Assembly: GCA_028875725.1 (NCBI GenBank)
Contig: JAPPCR010000006.1
Span: 186,001-250,000, forward strand
DNA length: 64,000 nucleotides
Reading direction: 5' to 3'
Origin: Acidobacteriota bacterium
GTDB taxonomy: Bacteria; Acidobacteriota; Thermoanaerobaculia; Multivoradales; Multivoraceae
The position numbers and the translations under genes were made by a program. Positions 57,862 through 64,000 of the stretch are shown here, piece after piece. Under the pieces are notes generated by a model. It was given only the letters and a program-made list of their open reading frames with translations, searched no databases and was not told where the DNA came from. Numbering within the stretch: position 1 is the stretch's first letter; each line of letters opens with the position of its first letter.

Positions 57862-59289
57862 TTATCGAAGCCGGCGGATCGCCGCCATCATCGACCCGAT
57901 GTCGGTGTACTTCTCGCGGACCTTGCTCTGCGCCTCTCCGAGGCGAACTTCGTCCTCGTCAAGCATGGTCCAGTCGTCGAAGCTCACGAAGTCGACGCCG
58001 CGTCCGCGCAGCAGTTCGACAATCCTCTCCGGGGCCCTGGCGGAGTCGGCCGGGGCGGTCATGCCGTCGATGTCCTCGATCATCTTCTTGACGGTGGCGG
58101 TCGAGTCGGGGCTGTTCGTGCCGATCAGGCCGGTCGGGCCTCGTTTTGCCCAGCCGACGACGTACTGGCCCGGCACGATCTCGCCGTCCGGCCCGGTCTG
58201 CAGGCGGCCTTCGTCGTTGGGCAGGATGCCCCAGCGCTCGTGGAACGGCACGCCCGGCAGGGGGATGCCGCGATAGCCGACGGCCTTGAACACCAGGTCG
58301 ACATCCAGGGTTTCGGTCTCTCCGGTGCCCCGGGGCCTGGGCGTGCCGTCGTCGGCGGCGTAGAGCTCGTTCTTCTCGATCACGACCCGGCCGACCCGGC
58401 CGTCGTCGCCCGCCTGAAGGTCGATGGGCGAAACGAGGAAGCGGCAGGTCACGAGGCGGTCGCCGTCGCCGGCCACGGCTCCGGCGACCTCGGTCAGATA
58501 GGCCACGTTGCGGCGCGCGCTGGGCGCGGCGCTCTCCTCGAGCCAGGTGCTGCTGATCTCGTCGAGGTCCATCTCCGCTTCGGACACCAGCAGGCTGACG
58601 CCTTCGAGCGATCCGATCTCCTTGATCTCCTGGGGCGAGAATGCCGCCTGCGCCGGTCCCCGGCGGCCGAGCAGGATCACCTCCTCGACCCCGCTTTCCC
58701 GGAGCACGGCGAGCGATTCGGCGGTGATGTCGGTTGGAGCGAGTTCGTCCGGGCTGCGCGCCAGGACGCGGGTCACGTCCATCGCCACGTTGCCGTTGCC
58801 CACCACCGCGACGCACCGGGCCGAGGCCAGGTCGAAGCTGCGATCCTGGAAGTCGGGATGGCCGTTGTACCAGCCGACGAACTCGGTCGCCGAGTGGACG
58901 CCGGGAAGATCTTCGCCCGGGATCCCCATCTTGCGGTCGGACTCGTTGCCGGTGGCGTAGACGATGTGGTCGTAGTGCTGGCGGAGGTCCTCGACCGAAA
59001 TATCGCGACCGAGTTCCACGTTTCCGAAGAAGCGGAAGCGGTCATGCTGTGCGGTGCGGTTGTAGACCCGGATGACGTTCTTGATCTTCTGATGATCGGG
59101 CGCGACACCGCCGCGCACCAGGCCGAAGGGCGTGGGCAGACGATCGAACAGATCGACATCGGCCTCGAGACCGTCCGCCTTGAACAGCGCGGCGATCGCG
59201 TAGAAGCCGCTGGGACCGGAGCCGATGACGGCCACCCGCAGCGGTCGTTCACTGCTGCCGAGAGGCCAGTTTCCTGAGGTCTCGTGCAC
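57862..59289 (-). CDS. fprA: Ferredoxin/adrenodoxin-NADP+ reductase, FprA type
   Basis: 475 aa from GTG 59289, preferred because AGGA lies just upstream and the family core starts soon after; ATG 59364 or 59418 are possible longer starts. FAD motif VAVIGSGPSGFYAIAAL, then the adrenodoxin-reductase signature DRLPTPFGLVRGGVAPDHQ, NADPH motif VVGNGNVAMDVTRVL with GRRGPAQAAFSPQE, and the C-terminal VGWAKRGPTGLIGTNSPDS. Transfers electrons between NADPH and a ferredoxin, for example to feed P450s or other monooxygenases. No partner ferredoxin is in the window. Confidence 0.93.
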   Translation of the reverse strand: MHETSGNWPLGSSERPLRVAVIGSGPSGFYAIAALFKADGLEADVDLFDRLPTPFGLVRGGVAPDHQKIKNVIRVYNRTAQHDRFRFFGNVELGRDISVEDLRQHYDHIVYATGNESDRKMGIPGEDLPGVHSATEFVGWYNGHPDFQDRSFDLASARCVAVVGNGNVAMDVTRVLARSPDELAPTDITAESLAVLRESGVEEVILLGRRGPAQAAFSPQEIKEIGSLEGVSLLVSEAEMDLDEISSTWLEESAAPSARRNVAYLTEVAGAVAGDGDRLVTCRFLVSPIDLQAGDDGRVGRVVIEKNELYAADDGTPRPRGTGETETLDVDLVFKAVGYRGIPLPGVPFHERWGILPNDEGRLQTGPDGEIVPGQYVVGWAKRGPTGLIGTNSPDSTATVKKMIEDIDGMTAPADSARAPERIVELLRGRGVDFVSFDDWTMLDEDEVRLGEAQSKVREKYTDIGSMMAAIRRLR

Positions 59290-59419
59290 TTGTTCCTCGC
59301 CTTCGCGTCTCGCAGACGCGGTCTTCGTTCCGGTGTCGGGAGTGGTCGATCGGTCGGGAATCATAGCGTCGCGCCAGCCAGCGCCGTTCCGGCGCGCGGC
59401 AAGGCCCGCAGGCGGCATT

Positions 59420-59443
59420 TGTCAACCCGGCTAAGTGTTGACA
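59420..59443. promoter_or_regulatory. Inverted repeat TGTCAAC-N10-GTTGACA between divergent genes
   Basis: Perfect 7-base arms separated by ten bases, between fprA (minus) and the barrel protein gene (plus). The right arm contains TTGACA, identical to a sigma-70 -35 box, but no good -10 follows at 17 bases. It could be an operator for either gene. Confidence 0.45.
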
Positions 59444-59515
59444 TGATTAGACATACGCCCCTCCGGCCCGCTCGGTCAAGCGGACTGCGGCGGGGAAACT
59501 CTGGGGGAGAATGCC

Positions 59516-61396
59516 ATGTCCCATCGCCGTTGGCTCGCTGAGTACGCCGCCGTCCGCGCTTCGGCGCTGTCGGCCTTCGTCCTGTTCCTTCTCGCCGGCC
59601 TGATCCTGGCCGCGCCGGCCGCCGCCCAGCTATGCGAGGGCGCGTCGTCGATCACACGTCTGGGAGGGGCCAACAGGTTCTCGGCGCCGGTCGAAGATCA
59701 GGAGTCCCTGCAGGCGCTGTTCGTCGATCATCGCGAGGAGATCCTCTCGCTGTTGGGACAGGCGAACTGGACGGGCGACCCGGACGATCTCTTTGCCGCC
59801 GTGGCCGCCTGGCGGGGCGTCACGTCGACCACCTTCGACCCCGGCCAGCGAGTCCAGTGGATGTTCTTCCGCGAGCGCGGCCAGACCCCGACGCTTGGCA
59901 CGAACCTCTGCTGGGCGGGCGGCGAGGCGTTCGCGGCCTGGGAGATTCGTTTCAACTCGAACGGGCGCTGGTACTCGATGATCGTTCCCGAGTCCTGCGG
60001 CAACCTGGCGCTCCTCGCCGAGCAGCCGCTGCCGAAGGTGACCCTCGACCTGGACATCGGCGGCCTCTCCTGCAGCGACCGGACCTTCGACTTCCAGAGT
60101 TCCTGCGCCGACGGCGAGAGCGCCGTAACGGTCCGGATGCCGGACGGCGGCGAGCGTTCGGCGGCCTCGGGCGGCGCGTCTTTCCCGTTCACCGCCGAGG
60201 GCGACTACACGGTCACCGCGACCTGCTCCGCGATGTCGTCGCGTGGCGACCGGCTCGAGGACTCGGTCAGCAACACGATCGCCGTCGGCTGCCCGAGCTG
60301 TAGCGTGACCGCCGCGCCGGCCGAGGTCGACCTGGGCGAGTCGTCCACGTTGACGGTGGCGCCGAACGCCGGCCATGGCGCGGAGTTGTCACGGGTCCTG
60401 CTCGACGGGCAGCCGCTCGCGTCTCCGTACACCCGGGAGATGGCCCACGACGGCGCCGACGCCTTCACCCATACCGTGACCGTCGAGACCAGCACCGGCC
60501 AGAGCGCCCAGTGTTCGACCGGGATGAAGGTCGCGCCGACGGTCACGATGTCGATCGAGCCGGACCGGGTGCTGGTCCGCCAGACCGCCGTCGTCACGGT
60601 GGCGCCGGAGAACGGCAGCGGGGCGCCGGTGACGGTCACACTGGACGGCCAGCCGCTGGACCAGCCCTACCAGCGCGAGGTCGTTCACGCGACCGATGGC
60701 GAGTTCACACACACGGCGATGGTGGAGAACGCCGGAGGTAGCAATGAGGCCTCCGCGACGATGAAGGTCGATCGGCGGTGGACCCTGATGCCGACCCTCA
60801 GTTCGCTGAGTGGAGACGACGTGCACATTTCGGTGCTCGGTCCGGATACGCGCGACAGGCTCAAGGCCTGCGTGGACGGAGTCGGCGTCGGGCTTGCCGC
60901 CGAGTACCGCCTGAGCTATCCCGTGGGATTCATGTTCGGGGCGAACACGATCAACTGCGAGGTCGACTGGTGGCTGCACCCGGGCGGCCGGACCGGTTAC
61001 GCCGGCGCGGACATCGAGATGAAGAAGTTCTTCGTCGGGCTGAACTTCCACCTGACCCGTCCTGGCAGCCGCGTGGACTGGTGGCTCGGTCCCGTGATCG
61101 CCCAGCTCGACTACAGCTCGCCCTCCCTCGTGCCGACCGGAATGGATGGCGCGTCGGTGGACGCCGTCTATCGTCCCGAGTGGCCCGGCGAGACCGTTCT
61201 CGGCGCCAACATGGGACTGAAGATCCCCTTCAAGACGGATTGTCCGGTCGGCCTGTATCTCGGCGCCTTCTGGTTCGACGCCTCGATGAAGGCGAAGAGC
61301 TCGGAGATCCGGGGAGATGACGGAGCTCTCGCCCCTGCGTTCGAGCTGCGCAAGACGCCGGTCTACGTCCACGCTGGAATCTCGATCGAGTTCTGA
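59516..61396 (+). CDS. Secreted protein with two Ig-like repeats and a C-terminal outer-membrane barrel
   Basis: 626 aa, GGGGGAG upstream of ATG 59516. Signal peptide ends AAPAAAQ near residue 38. Residues about 39-185 form an unrecognised domain with conserved-looking Cys and Trp. Then a Cys-paired region and two Ig/PKD-like repeats (about 262-420), each with a V.LDGQPL..PY.RE..H..D.FTHT core. The last 200 residues are strand-rich with many Trp/Phe/Tyr and end in HAGISIEF, a Phe-terminated beta-signal. It resembles a small outer-membrane barrel with an exposed N-terminal part. No named family recognised. The domain plan echoes, on a small scale, the giant protein at 1260-31946. Confidence 0.8.
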   Translation: MSHRRWLAEYAAVRASALSAFVLFLLAGLILAAPAAAQLCEGASSITRLGGANRFSAPVEDQESLQALFVDHREEILSLLGQANWTGDPDDLFAAVAAWRGVTSTTFDPGQRVQWMFFRERGQTPTLGTNLCWAGGEAFAAWEIRFNSNGRWYSMIVPESCGNLALLAEQPLPKVTLDLDIGGLSCSDRTFDFQSSCADGESAVTVRMPDGGERSAASGGASFPFTAEGDYTVTATCSAMSSRGDRLEDSVSNTIAVGCPSCSVTAAPAEVDLGESSTLTVAPNAGHGAELSRVLLDGQPLASPYTREMAHDGADAFTHTVTVETSTGQSAQCSTGMKVAPTVTMSIEPDRVLVRQTAVVTVAPENGSGAPVTVTLDGQPLDQPYQREVVHATDGEFTHTAMVENAGGSNEASATMKVDRRWTLMPTLSSLSGDDVHISVLGPDTRDRLKACVDGVGVGLAAEYRLSYPVGFMFGANTINCEVDWWLHPGGRTGYAGADIEMKKFFVGLNFHLTRPGSRVDWWLGPVIAQLDYSSPSLVPTGMDGASVDAVYRPEWPGETVLGANMGLKIPFKTDCPVGLYLGAFWFDASMKAKSSEIRGDDGALAPAFELRKTPVYVHAGISIEF

Positions 61397-61451
61397 CGGT
61401 TTCCAGCACTCCGCGGCAGAAGTCGCGCTACATTTGAGCAGGGAACCTGCG

Positions 61452-62642
61452 GTGAAGCCGACGGAACTGGAAGCGCGATACGGCGCCCGGAACTACGCGC
61501 CGCTGGACATAGTGATCGACCGCGCCGAGGGCGTTTGGGTCTGGGACCTTGACGGTCGCCGCTACCTCGACTGCCTCGCCGCCTACTCGGCGGTCAACCA
61601 GGGGCACTGCCATCCCCGGATCGTTGAGGCCCTGATCCGGCAGAGCCGGAAGGTGGCGGTCACTTCGCGGGCCTTCCACAACGCCGAACTCGGGGCGTTC
61701 TTTCGGGATGTCTGCGAACTGACCGGCTTCGAGCGGGCGCTGCCGATGAACACCGGTGCCGAGGCGGTCGAGACCGCGATCAAGCTGGCCAGGAAGTGGG
61801 CCTACACGCGCAAGGGCGTGCCTCCCGGCGAGGCCGAGATCCTGGCGTTCGCCAACAACTTCCACGGTCGCACGACGACGATCGTGGGCTTTTCGAGCGA
61901 AGCGCAGTATCGCGATGGTTTCGGTCCATTCACGCCCGGTTTCGAGCTGCTGCCCTTCGGTGACGCCTCCGCGGCAAGAGCGGCGGTGGGTCCGAACACG
62001 GCGGCCGTGCTGGTCGAGCCGATTCAGGGCGAGGGCGGAATCGTCGTACCGCCGGACGGTTTCCTTGCTGAACTGCGCGACGTGTGCAGCGAGCGGAACG
62101 CGCTCCTGATCGTTGATGAGATTCAGTCCGGCCTGGGGCGTACGGGACGGATGTTCGCGCACGAGCACGACGGCATCCGGCCGGACGTGATGCTGCTCGG
62201 CAAAGCGCTCTCCGGCGGTCTGTATCCCGTGTCGGTGGTCGTGGCGGACACTGAGATCATGGACGTGTTCCAGCCAGGCGATCATGGTTCCACCTATGGC
62301 GGCAATCCGGTAGGGGCGGCGGTCGCGCGCGCCGCGCTCGCTGTCCTGCAGGACGAGAGATTGGTCGAGAACTCGGCCCGTCTCGGCGAGTACGCTCTGG
62401 GGCGGTTGCGGAGCGTCCGCTCACCGCTGGTGCGCGAGATCCGTGGCCGCGGACTGTGGATCGGAATCGAACTCCATGAATCCGCCGGCGGGGCCCGTCC
62501 GTATTGCGAGAAACTGGCGAGGCAGGGACTGCTGTGCAAGGAGACACACGATCACGTGATTCGGTTCGCGCCGCCCCTGGTGATCGGGCGGGAGGAACTC
62601 GACTGGGCGCTGGACCGCATCGAGGAAGTGTTGACGGCATGA
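61452..62642 (+). CDS. rocD: Ornithine aminotransferase (class III, PLP-dependent)
   Basis: 396 aa from GTG 61452 (AGGGA upstream; TTG 61434 possible). The N terminus ARYGARNYAPLDIVIDRAEG is characteristic of ornithine aminotransferases. PLP-binding features: MNTGAEAVETAIKLAR, NFHGRTTTIVGFS, VDEIQSGLGRTG and the Schiff-base Lys in LLGKALSGGLYPVS. It converts ornithine plus 2-oxoglutarate to glutamate semialdehyde and glutamate, feeding PruA at 55595. Acetylornithine aminotransferase is the main alternative, but N-terminal and SSGGLYPVS-type features favour RocD. The stop overlaps the next ATG (ATGA), suggesting an operon with the PH-domain genes. Confidence 0.9.
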   Translation: MKPTELEARYGARNYAPLDIVIDRAEGVWVWDLDGRRYLDCLAAYSAVNQGHCHPRIVEALIRQSRKVAVTSRAFHNAELGAFFRDVCELTGFERALPMNTGAEAVETAIKLARKWAYTRKGVPPGEAEILAFANNFHGRTTTIVGFSSEAQYRDGFGPFTPGFELLPFGDASAARAAVGPNTAAVLVEPIQGEGGIVVPPDGFLAELRDVCSERNALLIVDEIQSGLGRTGRMFAHEHDGIRPDVMLLGKALSGGLYPVSVVVADTEIMDVFQPGDHGSTYGGNPVGAAVARAALAVLQDERLVENSARLGEYALGRLRSVRSPLVREIRGRGLWIGIELHESAGGARPYCEKLARQGLLCKETHDHVIRFAPPLVIGREELDWALDRIEEVLTA

Positions 62643-63211
62643 CGGCCGACGCGGCGAGCGCGGAGCCGGTCGCGGCGCCGCTTCGGCCCGAGACCGCCGC
62701 CGACCGGGTGCGGGCGATCCGCCGTCCCCATCCCAAGCTGCTGCGCTACTACGTCCTCTTCTCGCTGATCACCGGACCGGCGTTCCCCGTCGTCTTCACG
62801 ATCCTGTTCCTGCGTTATCGCACGTTGAGGTATCGCTTCGACGACGAAGGCGTGACGATGAGTTGGGGCGCCGTGTTCAAGCGCGAGATCAGCCTCACCT
62901 ACAGTCGCATCCAGGACATCCACGTGCAGAGCAACGCGGTCGAGCGCTGGCTCGGCCTTTCGCGCCTGCTGGTCCAGACCGCGAGCGGTTCGGCGAAGGC
63001 CGAGATGAAGGTCGAAGGCCTGCTGGAGCTGTCGGCGGTCCGCAACTTCATGTACAGCCGGATGCGTGGCGCGCGGACGGCAGTGCCGGCCGCCACCGGC
63101 GCGCTTCCCGCTCCCCCTGCCGGGGACGATGCCGCCGCTCTCGCCTCGACTCTCCGGGAGATCGCCCGCGAAGTCGGGGCAATCCGGAGCGCACTGGAGC
63201 GCGGGCGATGA
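62639..63211 (+). CDS. Membrane-associated bacterial PH-domain protein (YdbS-like)
   Basis: 190 aa from ATG 62639. One or two hydrophobic helices (LLRYYVLFSLITGPAFPVVFTILFL) precede a bPH2 domain: YRFDDEGVTMSWGAVFKREI, TYSRIQDIHVQSNAVERWLG, and VQTASGSAKAEMKVEGL. The C-terminal 50 residues are Ala/Pro-rich with a final helix. It follows rocD and overlaps the next PH-domain gene by four bases. Paired YdbS/YdbT-like proteins form membrane complexes, reported in Bacillus to relate to antimicrobial tolerance; the role here is unknown. Confidence 0.85.
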   Translation: MTADAASAEPVAAPLRPETAADRVRAIRRPHPKLLRYYVLFSLITGPAFPVVFTILFLRYRTLRYRFDDEGVTMSWGAVFKREISLTYSRIQDIHVQSNAVERWLGLSRLLVQTASGSAKAEMKVEGLLELSAVRNFMYSRMRGARTAVPAATGALPAPPAGDDAAALASTLREIAREVGAIRSALERGR

Positions 63212-64000
63212 CGACCGGCAGCAGCGAAGGCGCGCCCAGCGGCCGGATGCCGGCGGGCCTGAAGCGTTTGCTGCTGCGGTTGTTCCGAGTCGACGAGCGG
63301 CCCGAGCCTCCACCCGGATCGCCGGAGTCTCTGCGCACCTTTCGCGCCTCGCCGCGGTTCTTCTGGTACAGCCTGCTCAAGTGGGGTCTGGGACAGGCGG
63401 GCGCGCTGTTCGGCCTGGTCGTGTCGACGCTCGGCTTTCTGCCGTTCGCGTTCTGGGTGTCGGACGAGGGCTTCGAGTTCCTGGACATTGGGCCGTGGAC
63501 CGACTTCACCAGGGCGTTGGGGCCGCTTCTGTTCGTCCTGTTCTTCGTCCAGTTGGTGGGGTCTCTCGCCGTGTTGCGCCTGGGCTACGAGATGCGCTGG
63601 TACATGGTCAGCGACCGGGCCCTTCGCATCCGCTACGGCATCTACAGCGTCAGGGAGCAGACGATGACGGTCGTGAACATCCAGAACATGGCGGTCAAAC
63701 GCGGGCCGTTGCAGCGCCTGTTCGGGATCGCCGACCTGGAGATCCGTACCGCCAGCGGCGCCGGGTCGGACGACGACGAGGACAGCCTGAGCCGGGGCTT
63801 GTTGCAGGGTCTGGACAACGCGGAGGAGTTGCGCAACCTGCTGCTGACGTCGCTGCGGCAGAGCCGGGACGCCGGTCTGGGCGATCCCGACGACGATGCG
63901 GCCGGGATCGTCGTCGAGGGCGAGCGGGTCGTGGAGGCGGCCGCGACTTGGGCACGGGACGATGCCGCCAGGCCTCCTTCGTCCGGCGGTGCGGGCGACG
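63208..64000 (+). CDS. Membrane PH-domain protein (YdbT-like), truncated by the window end
   Basis: 264 codons are present, open to base 64000. ATG 63208 overlaps the upstream stop as ATGA. After a polar N terminus come two long hydrophobic segments (WGLGQAGALFGLVVSTLGFLP and LGPLLFVLFFVQLVGSLAVL), then a PH-like domain (YEMRWYMVSDRALRIRYGIY, REQTMTVVNIQNMAVKRGPL, FGIADLEIRTASG). An acidic, low-complexity stretch follows to the edge. It is clearly related to the preceding gene's family and is likely its partner in a membrane complex. Confidence 0.85.
   Translation, partial: MTTGSSEGAPSGRMPAGLKRLLLRLFRVDERPEPPPGSPESLRTFRASPRFFWYSLLKWGLGQAGALFGLVVSTLGFLPFAFWVSDEGFEFLDIGPWTDFTRALGPLLFVLFFVQLVGSLAVLRLGYEMRWYMVSDRALRIRYGIYSVREQTMTVVNIQNMAVKRGPLQRLFGIADLEIRTASGAGSDDDEDSLSRGLLQGLDNAEELRNLLLTSLRQSRDAGLGDPDDDAAGIVVEGERVVEAAATWARDDAARPPSSGGAGD

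Noticed and set aside
1..64000. tRNA or rRNA genes, phage or insertion-sequence genes
   Set aside because: I saw no cloverleaf-like segments, rRNA motifs, transposase or integrase sequences anywhere in the window.

Overview
This is a GC-rich (roughly two thirds G+C by eye), densely packed bacterial chromosome segment. Gene content (giant Calx-beta outer-membrane protein, secreted Pro-Glu-linker proteins, FprA-type reductase, ALDH4-type PruA, zinc-ribbon DEAD-box helicase) suggests a Gram-negative environmental bacterium. Acidobacteriota is my best guess, but this is low-confidence inference with no marker gene in the window.

Layout. (1) 1-1260, minus: a polyprenol-phosphate glycosyltransferase with a GtrA domain, coupled to the start of a membrane protein cut by the window edge. 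(2) 1260-31946, minus: one reading frame of about 10,228 codons. It holds a signal peptide, classic Calx-beta domains, about 64 Calx-beta-like repeats of about 114 residues, PKD/Ig-like domains, a Gly-rich linker and a C-terminal outer-membrane beta-barrel. From about 9.7 to 24.8 kb the repeats form a higher-order array with an exact 1,374-bp period (four domains per unit). (3) 31947-32387: divergent control region with a 9-C tract and two copies of a conserved element. (4) 32388-34739, plus: a GAF-PAS-histidine kinase-receiver-OmpR DNA-binding fusion. (5) 34801-43603, minus: six tandem secreted paralogs sharing an unrecognised, internally duplicated 'APYW' tail domain and a (Pro-Glu)n linker, with exchangeable N-terminal heads. 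The element found upstream of the kinase also precedes three of these genes with fixed spacing. (6) 43686-52227, minus: housekeeping genes (3-methyladenine glycosylase, thioesterase, prolyl oligopeptidase, alpha/beta hydrolase, LhgO, PheA, two zinc dehydrogenases). (7) 52508-64000, mixed: DEAD-box helicase, MscS channel, DUF423 protein, PruA, HigBA, FprA, a beta-barrel protein, RocD and two membrane PH-domain proteins.

Main hypothesis: segments 1-5 form one cell-surface locus. A single-polypeptide phosphorelay regulator would control a set of modular secreted proteins and perhaps the adjacent giant surface protein, whose Ser/Thr-rich repeats might be glycosylated by the overlapping glycosyltransferase gene. 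The shared promoter element, paralogy, overlaps and repeat periods are seen directly. Regulation, glycosylation and surface function are inference. Separately, RocD and PruA would together convert ornithine to glutamate.
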